NCBI GenBank assembly: GCA_015143295.1
Contig: CM026570.1
Location: 24,621,250 to 24,685,249 of the forward strand
Source: Tetracentron sinense
Taxonomy: Eukaryota; Streptophyta; Magnoliopsida; Trochodendrales; Trochodendraceae
DNA: 64,000 bases
Direction of reading: 5' to 3'
In this document: positions 11,601 through 23,490 of the stretch, one piece after another
How positions within the stretch are numbered: the first letter of the stretch is position 1
Layout of the letters: each line of letters opens with the position of its first letter
The notes under the pieces: generated by a model
Databases searched by the model: none
What the model was told of the DNA's origin: nothing
What the model saw: the letters and a program-made list of their open reading frames with translations, nothing else
Translations under genes and position numbers: made by a program

Positions 11601-12195
11601 CATAGTTACAAAGTCGGGGTTTGGGAATAATTCGGCATGGGTCAAGTACGGAAAAATTCGAAAAAATCGGAAAAATACGGGAAAACTTCTGGAAAAAAAC
11701 GCAGAAAAAATTTATAATTATAAAAGTTAGTAACAATACTAAATAATATATCTAACAATTTTGTGAGATAATATATAAAAAGAGTAACTATAATCAATAA
11801 TAATAAGTTCATAACATCATTTTTAACATCAAATTCTTTCCATCAAAGCATTAAATTTCATTAAAACATTAATTATCAAGATTAAAAGCAAGACTAAAAT
11901 ACGTATATTAATAAAACCACTCATTTATATTCATCAATTCCTCAAAAGAGTATCAAAGTTGTCAATATCTACATAATCTTCATTCCCAAAAAAATTTAAG
12001 ATTATCCGTTTTGTTTTTCGTATTATTCGTTTTAAACATGTTTTTTTTTCTTCGTATTATTTGTTTTAAACGGGTTTAAAACTATAATACATGTTTTATC
12101 AAAAAACGGGTTTTAAACGTCGTTTTCTACGGCAGGGTATTAATGCGTGTTTTAAACGGGATTTTTTCAAAAAAACGCAGTTTTTTGTTACTATG
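11601..12195. mobile_element. Non-autonomous hAT-like element, CATAGTTACAAA ends
   Basis: A 595-bp element inside the copia. Perfect 8-bp target duplication gtgctgac (11593-11600, 12196-12203). Termini are catagttacaaa and, inverted, catagtaacaaa. The interior has repeated tcgggaataattcgg and aaacgggtttaaa words. Same family as 32841-34263. No coding capacity. Confidence 0.88.
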
Positions 12196-12699
12196 GTGCT
12201 GACAAGTGACAATAATTTATGATTGCTGAATATTGATATAACATACATAAAATGTTTCATTCCTAAGAATAAAAATATACAATTTGAGTTTTATATATAA
12301 TACATTAATGATAGCATAATCCAACCCACCCCAAGAACTACAATCAGAGTCACATGGAGTTACGCGGAGACTTGGATTCAGCTTTGTCTTGATTAGGCTG
12401 ACAATAGTATTGGTTCTTTATATAAGTACAATATTGTGCTCAGCTCATCACATTATGGTACAATGATATAAACTCATATCCATAACGTTGTTAGTCATCT
12501 GGTCCAAGATGTAGCAACACTCCCATCGGTGATACTGCGGGTACTAATGCACAATTGACACTAGCATTTCCATGTAAAGCTGTACACCTTCGTACTCATC
12601 CATACGGCCCCTACCTTGAAACATATCCATATAATTCTTTTGGAATTTAAATTTGAGAGTATTTTAAATGGAGGGTACCCATGATATGCTTAAATTTGT

Positions 12700-13206
12700 T
12701 TTTGTAAAGCGTGAATGCAAGTCTTTTTCTCTTGAACTGTTAGTTGACTTTTTGACCCTATAGATGAAAATATTTTTGAAGACTAAAATATGAGACTTTT
12801 CACCGGACTATTGGGTTTTAGTAATGTTGCATAATCCCTAAGGGTGTGTTTGCTTAAAAAGAAAGTGGGTGAAAGAAAAGAAAATTAAATTTTCTTTCAA
12901 ATTAATCATCAAAAGATGGAGGAATTTTTTGGGAGAAAGTTTGTCATTATTAAGAAAGTGCAAGAAAAGGAAGTGTGTTTTCTTGCACATTGAACGCAAG
13001 AAAAGTGCAAGAAAACTTACTTTTCTTTTACTTTTTTTCACTATATCACCAAATGAACACACCCTAAAAGGCGCAAAAAAGCAGATTTTGTTATTGAACT
13101 GGAAAGTTGACCTTTTATTCTTCAGGATTTTGGATTAAAGATAATTTTTATTAAATTTAAATGGGAGGATAATCTATAACCATTTACTTAAAATAATATT
13201 TTATCA
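12700..13206. repeat. Dispersed repeat fragment (family of 2850-3190), split by a MITE
   Basis: Aligns by eye with 2850-3190: gttagttga, tagatgaaa, gaagactaaaatatgagac, and later gattttgtt..gaactgga and aagttgac. The alignment is interrupted exactly by the MITE at 12842-13064. Confidence 0.7.
12842..13064. mobile_element. Tourist-type MITE, TSD taa
   Basis: A 223-bp element flanked by taa (12839-12841, 13065-13067). Termini are gggtgtgtttg and, inverted, gggtgtgttcattt. The inverted repeat continues through agaaaagt-type words toward the centre, so the whole element can fold into a hairpin. Confidence 0.82.
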
Positions 13207-13222
13207 AATGCTCCACCAATCA

Positions 13223-13690
13223 CGACTATATAGTTGGATGCCAAAAATTACGTTCAGTGGTCTCAATCTTTAAAAATGTTTATTGGTAGCTGCCAGCTGG
13301 GGTAAACATGGATATGTTAATGAGAGAGTATTGGAGCCCAACTTATCTGATGCTTTATATAGTAAGTGGGAATCAAAAAATCTCAGTCATGTCTTGGTTA
13401 TTGCATTCCATGTTACCTCAGATTTCAAGGGTATTTCTTTTTCTCAAGACTACCAAGGAATTTTGGGATGCAGCAGCCCAAACTTATTCTTTGCCTTGTA
13501 ACATTGTCAGAATTTATCAGTTACGACAGGAGATTTCTTATCTTAAGCAGGATGATAAACCCTTAACTGATTACTTCGCTCATTTTCATGGTATGTGGGA
13601 AGAGTTGGATCATTCAGACATTCTAACCTGCGTGTTGATGAAGAATAATATTGTAAACTACTGGAGTAGAACAGGATCTTCAAGTCCTTA
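13223..13690 (+). pseudogene. Copia gag fragment
   Basis: Translates, with frameshifts, to the conserved plant copia Gag region (UBN2/Retrotran_gag type): a WSQSLKMFI-like start, then SWLLHSMLPQISR, TKEFWDAAAQTYS, RIYQLRQEISYLKQ and LTDYFAHFHGMWEELD. The longest open piece is 13308-13691. Frameshifts and early stops make it non-functional. The zinc knuckle and protease are missing downstream. Confidence 0.8.
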
Positions 13691-14289
13691 ACTCAGACTT
13701 TGAATTATCATGGGTTCAAATTCTGAGTAAGGACTAAGGATGAGTTACCATCTCTGAGCCGGGTGTACACTCTTGTACTGGGTGAGGAAAGTAGACGGAT
13801 GGTAATGACATAATGTATCTCCCAGGTAGTAGTTTAGAGCTTTCAGCATTAACATTCACTACTCAGCCAGTCAGCCTTGGAGAGGAGGAGGCAAGCAAGG
13901 GAGGTACTCGCAACTTGAAGAGTGGTTTGAGTTCAGATTAGAAGGACAAGTTGAAGTGGTATGAGCTCATCATTTAATATAACTTCATACAACCGAGTAG
14001 AATAGTCCAATCACTCCCCAAAACAGAAAAATCAGCCTTGAACTTGAGAAAAAAATTGTTGGAGTTCCGAAACTCAATCAATCATTTAAACACTTTTTTT
14101 TAATGAACTAACAACATCGGAAATGCCCCAATAATTCTATCCAATTGTTTGATTTAAAACTGAATTTCTTTCCAGAAAAGCCCCAATAGACAACAGCTAA
14201 CAATCAAGTAACTAGAAAATGAAGAGGCAATGGGCTTTTTTAGATGGCCCATTACAACATGAAGCATGTGGGTAACACTATTATAGCTT

Positions 14290-15330
14290 TGATTGTTTTG
14301 TAGATGATATTGTGCTAACAGATGACAATCCTCAAGAGATTTGGAGGCTAAAAGTGTTTCTTGCAAAAGATTTTGAGATCAAAGATCTAGGGACATTAAG
14401 GTACTTTCTTAGAAATAAGATTGCCAGATTGAAGAAAGGAATCTTCATCTCCTAAAGGAAGTCTTATTAGACTTGTTACGAGACACAAGAAAGTTGGGTG
14501 TTAAACCAGGTGATACACCTATGAAGGCTAATCTCAAACTTGAGTATGAGGGGGGAAAACCTCTAGAGGATGTTAGAATGTACTAAAGACTAGTTGAAAA
14601 ACCGATTTACTTGTTTTTGACACGCCCTGATAAATCTTTTGTTGTTGGTGCAATTAGTCACTTTATGCATAAACCACGAACGATACATCTCAAAGCTTGT
14701 GAAAGAGTACTGAGGTATATCAAATCATCTCGTGGTAAGGGGTTTCTTTTTCAGAAGAATGGACACTTGCCGGTTGAAGGGTATACAGATACCGACTGGG
14801 CAGGTTCAGTAATAGACAAGATCCACGTTAGGATGTTGTACCCTTGTAGGTGAGAATTTTAGTTACCTGGAGGAGTAAAAAATATGAGGTTGTAGCAAGG
14901 TCTGTTGCAGAGGCAGAATAGAGGACAATGAAATATTTTGCGTGAGTTGTTGTGGACGGATTAAGATTCTTATGCCAAAGCTAGGATTTCCAGTTTAGTT
15001 AGAGATAAAACTAAATACAAGACAATGAAACATGGTGCGTGAGTTGTTGTGGATTAAGATTCTTATAACAGAGCTGGGATTTCCAATTTAGTTAGAGATA
15101 AAACTATTTTGCGATAACAAATCAGTTCAGTATTGCACACTATCCTGTCCAACATGATGGGACAAAGCACATCAAGGTTGACAGACATTTTGTCCGTGAA
15201 ATGGTGGCTTCAAGGACGATTAGCCTTTTGTTTGTTAAGACAAATGATTAGTTGGTTGGCATACCTACAAAAACGATTGCTTTTAATCAATAAGCTGGGC
15301 ATGTTGGATATCTATGCCCCACTTGAGGTG
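14290..15330 (+). pseudogene. Copia reverse transcriptase / RNase H fragment
   Basis: The C-terminal half of copia RT is recognisable: the VDDIVLT catalytic box, then FEIKDLGTLRYFL, GVKPGDTPMKANLKL, LTRPDKSFVVGAISHFMHKP and ERVLRYIKSS. RNase H follows (GYTDTDWAGS), and then the terminal KHIKVDRHFV and IAFNQ region before the polypurine tract. The longest open stretch is 14611-14853. Stops and frameshifts occur throughout. The N-terminal half of RT and integrase are deleted. Confidence 0.85.
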
Positions 15331-15333
15331 GAG

Positions 15334-15542
15334 TGTCGTGTTGGGCCTAAGTCATTAAGCCTATAACATGTTATGTTAATTATTATTGTGCTCCTCTTTA
15401 CACATTAGTAAGGGTATTTGTGTCCTTACAATGTCTTTTTAATAATATTAAAAGGAGTGCATCTAGCAAATACACTCATTCTTTCTCTTCTCTAAACAAG
15501 TTTTCTTCCTCTGTCTTTCTCCAGGGTTTCAATATATCTACT
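15334..15542 (+). repeat. Copia 3' LTR
   Basis: A 209-bp LTR beginning tgtcgtgttgggcc, directly after a purine-rich gaggtggag tract. It ends aatatatctact and is followed by the TSD gttct. Diverged from the 5' LTR by many substitutions. Confidence 0.9.
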
Positions 15543-17336
15543 GTTCTATATCTGGATTGATGCAGTATATGATTTTATTTTATTTATGGATTCATGCAAT
15601 ACATCTTATGCTCATCAATGGCATTCAGGTACTCTCTTTTTTGTTCTGTAGAGGATAATAATTGAAAAGTAAACAATGGTTCATACGCCAGTGTACCAAA
15701 AGGAAAGAAATACAGTAGGAGCCAAAAGAAAGTACCTGAGGCCCAACCCTCTAAGCACTACAAGAAGGAAACTCAAGGTGCTCAGTCCCTCATGAGTGAT
15801 GACACACAAATCCTTTCAAAGTTTAGTGGACTGAGCCCAAATGCCTTATTCGGGGGAGGTTATCAAACATCCTCGTATCCTCTCATCTTTACATCCCAAA
15901 ATCTCCAACAGATAGCTTTCCGGAGCATCCTCCAAACACCCTCCCCCAGAGCATCAAGGCCCTGAGGGACCTAACTAGACAAGAAATCCTTCAACCTGAA
16001 TGAATAAACGCACTGAGACCCAAGTAGAAACAGGAATCTGTCCCAACTCCATCTCACTAGAGAATAGTGCAACAAGAAGTTTTCCTAAGACTCCTCATCA
16101 GAATGACAAAGGAATCATCTGCTTGTCGTTCTCGACCCCCTGTTTTATAAGTGATTACAAGTGAGAATCTTGTCCACAATGACTAACCATAAGAAGAATG
16201 CAATCTTCTATGGAATACCCAGATTCCCAACAGCTTCTTGATAATGGAAAAGGAAAAGCAACGGGAGTTGTCACGAAAGGACTGATAGAATGACTTAACT
16301 GAGAAAAGGCCTTTGCTATCCCTAGTCTAAACTCTACCATCTCTAACGAGGAGATTAGGCTTAGATGATATGAGATGAACCGTGAAAATAAGGAAATAAT
16401 CTAACTCCAATCATTCAACCCCATTCTCATCCTCAGAACCCAGACCACCTAATTTGTTACCACATCAAAGCACATACCAACCGTTCATCCTCTATTCAAT
16501 GCTACTGAGTATAAACACCCCAAATCTTCTCTTGACACTAGTGAACATTCCTGCAATGCCTGAGAAGACTTTGTGAATATAAGTAGAATGGCTTGAAAGG
16601 GAGGAGGAAGGGAGTTTTTTTTCCCATGGCTAAACTCAATTGAATGCTAATGTTGTTTTAATGTGAAACATGGTAGGTGAATGAACTATATCTGTAGTAG
16701 AATCCTTATAGATAATCTGATATTTTCTTTTGAAATATTCAAGAACCTAGTGGGTAGGGCTTAAGGATTTTTATTTCTTCGGCACAGGAATACTCGGTTG
16801 TTACTAGTTAGTGGGTAGCCACTTTCGGATCACATTTGTTGAGGGTGGGGGTGTCGCAAGGGAATCTTCTCCTGATCCATTTGGATTTTCCTTCTCTGGG
16901 GCTTAATCCCAGGCCTCCCTCAAAGCGGGGGGGGGGGGGGGGGGGGGGCGCACCTTCTATTGAAAGTTTATTTCGAGGCATAGGAAGAATTTATTATTCT
17001 TAACAGTTTTGTAATATTTTCTATCTATCTGTGTTTGCAAGTTAAAATCAGAATTGTCTCCTTCATAGTTTGCATTTGTAGCTTTCTTCGATTGGTTTCT
17101 AGCTTCCTTTACTATCTCATAGAGTGGGTCTTGAATCACATGAGGGGATGATGTCTATAATCCTTTTATTTTGCTTATATGTATCTTTTTGTTTATCACT
17201 TATTCTGAAATTTGTGTCAAGTTCTGATCTGAAATTTAAGAGGACCATTCTTATCTTTGCTTAGATTACAATTGTTTCATATAGCACTTGTTTTCCTTTT
17301 ATAATTTATGTAGAGTTCTTGATGTTTCTGGGGTAG
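15543..17336. other. Intron sequence, nothing recognised except a poly-G tract
   Basis: Mixed-composition intron sequence up to the protease acceptor at 17336. A short - strand open frame at 16155-16340 shows no domain. The only structure I can support is the G homopolymer at 16927-16948. Confidence 0.5.
16927..16948. repeat. G homopolymer, 22 bases
   Basis: Uninterrupted run of 22 G. Such tracts can form G-quadruplexes and are prone to sequencing length error. Confidence 0.95.
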
Positions 17337-17561
17337 GTGTGGTGCTAAACAATCTGAGGATCCAGCTTCATCTAATGCAGCACTTGATGGAATAATTGGT
17401 TTTGGACGATCAAATTCATCCATGATTTCACAGCTAGCTTCATCTGGAAAAGTGAAAAAGATCTTTTCACACTGCTTGGAGGGTGTAAATGGAGGTGGGA
17501 CCTTTGCTATTGGAAATGTGGTGCAACCACAAGTAAACACAACTCCATTGGTACCGAATCA
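17337..17561 (+). CDS. Aspartyl protease internal exon (mid-region)
   Basis: The acceptor is ggggtag before 17337 and the donor is gtatgt at 17562. With the GG of the previous exon it reads G-CGAKQSEDP, then ALDGIIGFGRSNSSMIS, QLASSGKVKKIFSHCL, GVNGGGTFAIG and VNTTPLVPNQ. These are hallmark blocks of plant A1 aspartyl proteases between the two catalytic Asp residues; the D(G/A)I(I/L)GFG strand and the FSHCL...GGG block are especially diagnostic. It ends in phase 2 (CA) and is completed by G at 44395 to give Gln before PHYN. No disabling change is present. Confidence 0.95.
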
Positions 17562-18239
17562 GTATGTTTTCTCACATTTTGATACTGTTGTTTGTTTGAT
17601 CAGTATTGCTTCTTATAAATGGGTTTTCCAGTGATATATTCTGTCAGTTTTGCTAACTGGATCTGGTTAATTATCATTAAGATTGTAATGTCCCTAGAAA
17701 TTATTAGCGTCTGTTTGGAGAAATGTCTTATTTGGTTATGGAAGAGACTGGAGATAGTTTCAGTTATTCATTTTGTTAACTGCGCTCTTCCAAGATTATA
17801 TGGTGTGTATGAACAACTATTTTTTTTTTGATTTGCTTTGGCAGTCTTCTATTTTGCTCACAATGCTGTAGCAAAAGTTATTATATGATTGTGGCATTTT
17901 TCTTGTTTGGCTATCTAGGAATAGTATGTGACTAAATAGAAGCACGAAAACTGTCTGTTCCTGGCTTAAGAAGGTTATGAGAGATTCAATTCCTCAAAAA
18001 CAAAATCAGTATATTGTGGAATCTGTTATCAGAAACAAATTCATATTCTATTGAGCCTTGTGTAGCTTGTAATGTTCTGCTAATCTATATAGTATGAATA
18101 ATTAAATCGATTGTTCAACTTGCTTTTTATAGGATAGAATTTTAATTAAACAACACATGAAATCAAATAACAGTTTAACACTATATAACAGGTTAGCACT
18201 ATTAAGTAAATATATATAGTATTATATTTACTTTGTTGT
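17562..18239. other. Start of the 26.8-kb intron, nothing recognised
   Basis: Typical T-rich plant intron sequence after the gtatgt donor. I see no repeats or genes. Confidence 0.6.
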
Positions 18240-19133
18240 GCTAATTATACCTTATAGTGAGCTCACCTCCTCTATACCGTTGGATCTCAAACAAGGGCCA
18301 AGATTAAAATATCATTTTTTATTCTCATTTTCTTATTACCAAATTACCCTTTTTGAGAGTGCAGACATGTTCACTCTTCCTCTTCTTTTCCAAACCCTCA
18401 TTCTCTACTCTCTTCTCTTTCTCCTTGTTGCTGAAATTTAGGGTTTCATACCCTCATTCTCTCCCCTCTTCTCTTGGACGAAAATTTTCAGAAATCTTTT
18501 GATTTTGTTGGGGCTATTAAGATTTCTTCTCAAAGATAGTTTTGGTTTATCCAATTCAACTAGATTGTTTTTCCTGTGAAACGATCCACCATTGATGGGG
18601 CATGAATAGTGACCAAAGATAGGGTTTCATACCCTCATTCTCATTCTCTCCCACCAAACATTTCATTCCCTCATTCTCATTCCACCTTTGTTGCTGAAAT
18701 TTAGGGTTTCATACCCTCACTCTCCCCTCACACGTTCATGGCTTTGCTTGGTAACCAAAGATATTTGCCCAATAGGTGAGACACAATTGAATATATTCTT
18801 GATTCCCCATAACTTCAAGCTTAACCCACTCTGCCCATCACTCAGCCCATCCTACAACAACATGCTTACCGTTTCTGACATCTGTCGATGGTCTTCAGGT
18901 GAGCTTTAGACAGTTTTCAACAAAACAAAAGAAAGAGTTTGAATTTGTCACAATTTTTGAACGTGTTGGAGAAGAAGAGGAAGAGTACCGTTTTTTTGAA
19001 CGTGTCTATACTTTTTAAAAAATGGTACTTTTGGTAATAAGAAAATGAGAATTAAAAAGGTTCTTTAAATTTTGGCCCTTGTGTGAGATCTAACGATATA
19101 GAGGAGGTGAGCTGACTATAAGGTATAATCAGC
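18240..19133. mobile_element. MULE-like long-TIR element, non-autonomous
   Basis: Long terminal inverted repeats of about 105 bp: the left end reads gctaattataccttatag and then gctcacctcctctata. The right end read inward is gctgattataccttatag and then gctcacctcctctata. The interior holds three copies of an agggtttcataccctcattctc-type unit (near 18440, 18622 and 18706) in T/C-rich sequence that resembles a plant 5' UTR. Long TIRs and gene-like filling suggest a Mutator-like or Pack-MULE element. I could not find the 9-bp TSD. Confidence 0.6.
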
Positions 19134-19379
19134 CAGGCTGACTAGTCACCTCCTCTGTCTAGGTAATTATAATTTTTGTATGGAGTAGGGATTGAGCCCC
19201 CCTAATTCTACAAAGGTCTCCTTTCATATGGATGGCAGCCTTAGACAAAATACCAACTACAAATCATCTAATGAGACTATGAGAGGGGATGGAGGTTCCC
19301 AAAACGGTGCTATTTGTGTATGTAGGACGTGGAACCGATGAATCATATCTACTTTTTTGTTGCAATTACGTGAGAATGG
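19134..19379. other. Intron sequence, nothing recognised
   Basis: Short stretch between the MULE-like element and a LINE fragment, with no signal. Confidence 0.4.
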
Positions 19380-19740
19380 TATGGGGGAACTTGCTGAATT
19401 GTTTTGTGGGCTTTCCCTAGAAGGCTAGAACTCTCTTTGACTGCTTATGGAAAATGTTATGCAAAGCTATATGCTGTTCTTTATGGAAATAGAAGAATCG
19501 AAGGGTCATGGACAACAATGCTGTCCCAGAAGCAAAACTAGACTCTATCAGGAAGCTTGTTTCTACGTGGTGCTCCATTTTCAAAATTTGTCAAGAAATG
19601 GCGGATTGTTCTCCTGGGAGGTGACCAATAGTCTTTTAGGGGTCTTGTGGTTTTTCTTATTTAAAACTCATTTTTTAGGGGCAAATATGTAAAACTCTTT
19701 CTTGTACATATTTTTTTTCATTCCCAGGCTGCATTTAATG
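19380..19740 (+). mobile_element. L1-type LINE 3' fragment (copy 4)
   Basis: One + frame reads KARTLFDCLWK, then CKAICCSLWK, a stop, KNRRVMDNN and DSIRKLVSTWCSIFK. This is the C-terminal end of plant L1 ORF2 after the zf-RVT domain, where W..LW..RN.R and D.I......W..F are conserved. It is followed by a T-rich 3' UTR-like stretch (cttgtacatattttttttc). Boundaries are uncertain, and no poly-A or TSD was found. Confidence 0.55.
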
Positions 19741-21598
19741 CAATACAGCCTTATATATTTTTTGCACAATACAATACCTTGATGAAAAAAATAGAATTGT
19801 AGTACACTTGTACTACTTAAACCGACAAAAATACTTCATATTGTAGTGAACTATATTGATCATTGTTCAATGTGACTCACATGATAGAAATGCTAAAGTT
19901 TCTTTAGCAAGCATCCTACGCATAGATGCAAAAGGCATGATTTGTGTTGCTACTTTCTCACTATGAAGCTGTATGTGCTGCAATGCGGTCAACACCGAGG
20001 CCAAGTTTGACTGAACTTTCCAATCAATACCAACATATAAGGAAGCAAAGACTTAAAACCATAAAAAAAACCGCAAATTGTGTTTTCGTTTTCAAGGTAG
20101 GATATACTAACCTCTTTTTCAATTAGGCTCTTATTGTTCGGAGGGAAAATAGGTGCATGAAACTATAACCTGAGAAAAAATTATTTCTGCGTGTTTGGCG
20201 TGCTGGAAAATGAACTCTTTGCTGGAAATGCTTTCCCATAAATACTTTGTTTTCCTGTATTGAGGGGAAGGTTTTAATTTGGAAAATGAGAAATTATTGT
20301 CAGCAAAATTTCTACCTTAGTTTTCCCTCTATACAAATAGTCTTATGAAAAAAATCTAAGCAACCTTATTCATGTATCAAATAATAGAGCATAATTAGAT
20401 ATTTATCTAGTAGGGATAAAGAGAGGATTGCTGATGGTTCCTATTCATTTATCTTATTTGCCCATGGTTTAAAATTTTGATAATATCGTTAAGTTTGTTT
20501 GAAACATATTGAAATTTGGGGTTTCCGATACAAAACCCTTGGGTACTGAAAAATAAGAGTTATGTAATGTAATGTACCGTATCGTTTCGTTACGAAACAA
20601 CCGAAATGTAACGATAGGTCTCATAATGTTTCAACCAAACCATCATACTCTTGGTATTCTTTTTGTTCACAAATCATTTTTTTTTGTTCCATCTTAGCAC
20701 ATTTCCTCCGAATCCATCCTACTAAAGCCCCAAACCATTAACTCCATTAAGATTAAATTCGTGAAATACTTGTTTGATTTTCGTGAAGATCTAATCGAAG
20801 GGGAATTCCACTATTCCTAGAGAAATGCTTATTTTTCATTTTGTTTTGGGATTTAGTGTCTAAACTGAGTTACTTAGGTTAAATGTTGTTAGTAGATCAT
20901 AGATCTATGAATTTGTGGCCAAATCCGTAGAGCAATGATCTTCAACAAGGAGAATTGATCTTATTTTTTAGTGACTTTCTTAAACACCGGAAAATACATA
21001 ACTCTTTGAATCTAATTTTTTTTTTCTATTGTCCGCAGACAATCATTTTAATCTATTTATACTACTCGTTTAGCTCGTAATAGTTTAGCTCGTAATAAAT
21101 ATATGTTAGTCTTTTAAGGGTGATATATCAGATTTTCACACTAACACTATTTTTCGAAATAGATATATTTTTTCATTTTTTGATTATTAAAGAACAACTA
21201 TAACAATTATTACAAAAGAAAATTTAATAAAATTATGGATTTTAACCTATATATTAAGAATTTATGTTTGATATATTGATTGGAGATAAGTCTAGGGGTC
21301 ATCGATTAGATCCATAAACTAATTATTATTTATGTTAATTAAAATTATATTTATATTTATTTATACAAAAAATATTTAGAAATTTTTAGTTATATAATTT
21401 TTGTTGATTCTTGTATAATAAGTGAATAAATTACTTTAATACAAATCATTCAAATATGTTTTTTTATCTACTATAAGTTTTTTTCCAGGTTAATTTCTAG
21501 ATTGTGTCAATATGCTGCCGAAAAGGGAGCACGTGTGTGATATTGGGTGGTAGCATAGATAAGTGAATAAATGTGGCTTTGAGTCATATGGTGGTGGG
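19741..21598. other. Intron sequence, largely unrecognised
   Basis: AT-rich intron. Around 20465-20650 there is a catggtttaaaatttt start followed by cgtatcgtttcgttacg palindromic words, like the other hAT-like families of this window, but I could not pair its ends. The rest shows nothing. Confidence 0.45.
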
Positions 21599-22558
21599 CA
21601 TAGTTGTCAAGGTGACTTTGAGTCATGGTGGTGGGCGGTAGGCTAAGGCGCCTGAGGTGTCGCCTGATAAACTTTTTGTTGTAGAAATCCCTCCAATATA
21701 AGATCTATGTATGATGCATTTCCTTTAATATAAGGGGCCTTACAATTCATATGAATTGTAAAATTTCCAATATCAAGATACACTATGATAAAACCATCCT
21801 TGGAGACAGTTTTATGAATAATAAAGAGGAGATGAGTGAGGGTGTAGGATTGAATAAAAAAAGAAAAATAGCTCAACAGTCAATGTGACGCCAAACATGA
21901 GAGAGAAGACGGGGGAGAGAGGGAGAGGTCATACCTCTTACTCTCATTTCTTATCTTTTCGATTATACTCGAGAAAAGTAATAAAAATATATACTAAATA
22001 AAATATATAATTATAAGCCTCTACTTATTTGAATTATGAGAGTTTAGGGGTCCTAGAAGAAATTTGGGGTATTTAAAGGCAATTTTTTTGTCATTAGGCT
22101 GCATAAGCCCAACTGTATGCCTTGGTCGCCTAGGTGACACCGAACCCTGCAAAAAATAGATGGGGACCATATGGTCCACCGACAAATAGAGGGAGGGAGA
22201 GAGACCAATTGGTCATCCATTGAGTGAGAGAGGACAGGTTAACACGAGGGAAACATACTTTACATTGTTTGTCTCTTCTTTCTTCTTTTATTTGCAAACA
22301 TTTTTTTTGTTGGATATACTAACCCTAACATATTATATGGTAGAAGGCATGAGAAGTGTATGAAATAGCATGCTTTTTTGTTCACCAAACTACTATGTTC
22401 AAGTAAAATCAATTTTTATCTCTTTAAACAATAATAATATTATATATATACGATTTTTAATAATGACCGCCTAGGCGGCCAGTCGCTTGAGCCCAGCAAA
22501 GCGCTTGTCACCTAAGCGGCCTCCTGAGGCAACTGAGGCGACGCCTTTAACAACTATG
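21599..22558. mobile_element. Non-autonomous hAT-like element, CATAGTTGTCAAGG ends
   Basis: A 960-bp element with a perfect 8-bp target duplication gtggtggg (21591-21598, 22559-22566). Left end: catagttgtcaagg. Right end inverted: catagttgttaaagg. Subterminal parts are rich in gcctaggcg-type palindromic words (ggctaaggcgcctgagg on the left, cgcctaggcggcc on the right). No coding capacity is evident; the interior holds AT-rich and GA-rich filler. Confidence 0.88.
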
Positions 22559-22724
22559 GTGGTGGGATTACTCCCCTAAACCAACATTTGGTTGGGGGGT
22601 ATACCAGTGTGCATATCTATGAGCAATGCCCTAGAAAAGTTTCTATTGCAATTAAGATATAAGAGACACTTGGGCAACAAAAAGCTGAGCAACAATAGAT
22701 AGGCCATTAGGTCCATTTATAAGC

Positions 22725-23490
22725 AAAAAAAAACTAAATGAAGTTCTCCAACTATATTTATAATCATACATATGAGAGTTAAAATTTTTATAATTTAAAA
22801 GACAAGTATGTTGATAGGCTGGTATGAAAACTAAAGATTCCCTCGAAAGTGCTGTCTTTCCTTTGGGTTGCCTCATCAGACAAAGTTCTCACGGTTGATC
22901 ACTTAATTCAAAGGGAATGGTCATTCCCAATAGATGTATAATGTGCAAGCAGGCTAAGGAGAATGCTCATCATCTTTTCTTACATTGTCCACGAGCACAG
23001 ATAGTTTGGAATCATTATTTGGGACTCTTTGGGAGGAGCTGAGTTTCACAAGGAGGTCTGGGAGAAGTGGTGTTGGGATGGCCGAAAGGAGTGTTTAGTA
23101 GGAAAGGAAATGAGGTATGGAAAATGCTCCTGGCGGCGATTTGTTGGGGTTTGTGGAGGGAATGGAATAGACGATGCCCAAAGTCATTCTTAAGATTGGG
23201 TGGCTGTTATACACCTGGTCTTCAGTTTTAGTTTATTTTAAGAAGGTCCAATGGACTGACTTTGTGTATAGATGGTCAAGTATCTTAGCTTGACCTTTTT
23301 GGTTTTCCCTGGGCAGAAGTTTTTTCGCCATTTGTATATTCCTTTTCTCTCTTTATACAATTTTCGTTACCTATAAAAAAAAAAAAAAAACTGGTATGAA
23401 AACACAAACCATAGTTACTTAGTCAAGTATAGACAATGCAATCTAAATACGAAAACCTTACATTTAATGAATATATAAGAAAGTATTGAC
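22725..23490. repeat. Dispersed repeat fragment (family of 2625-2880), split by a LINE
   Basis: Aligns by eye with 2625-2880: aactaaatgaag, tataatcatacatat, gagttaaaa, then tagtcaagtatag and aaaacctta. The LINE at 22832-23390 interrupts it, with duplication of 13 bp of the repeat. Confidence 0.7.
22832..23390 (+). mobile_element. L1-type LINE 3' fragment (copy 3) with perfect TSD
   Basis: A 559-bp, 5'-truncated LINE. The 13-bp target duplication ctggtatgaaaac occurs at 22819-22831 and directly after the A tail at 23391-23403. It reads, with a frameshift, VLTVDHLIQRE and then NRCIMCKQAKENAHHLFLHC, EVWKMLLAAICWGLWREWNRR: the zf-RVT zinc-binding domain (C..C......HH....HC) and tail of plant L1 reverse transcriptases. 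The 3' end is about 17 A. Confidence 0.93.

Larger units (their letters stand above)
10502..15542 (+). mobile_element. Ty1/copia element with both LTRs, internally deleted
   Basis: Complete in outline: 5' LTR, primer binding site, gag, RT/RNase H, polypurine tract, 3' LTR. The 5-bp TSD gttct occurs at 10497-10501 and 15543-15547. The two LTRs are equal in length but clearly diverged, so this is an old insertion. Protease, integrase and the start of RT are deleted between about 13700 and 14290. The region between primer site and gag is swollen by a hAT-like element (11601-12195) and another repeat carrying a MITE (12700-13206). It is in the same orientation as the host gene. Confidence 0.9.

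Noticed and set aside
16155-16340. 61-codon - strand ORF in the first giant intron
   Set aside because: No recognisable motif and surrounding sequence without other signals; not enough to call a gene.
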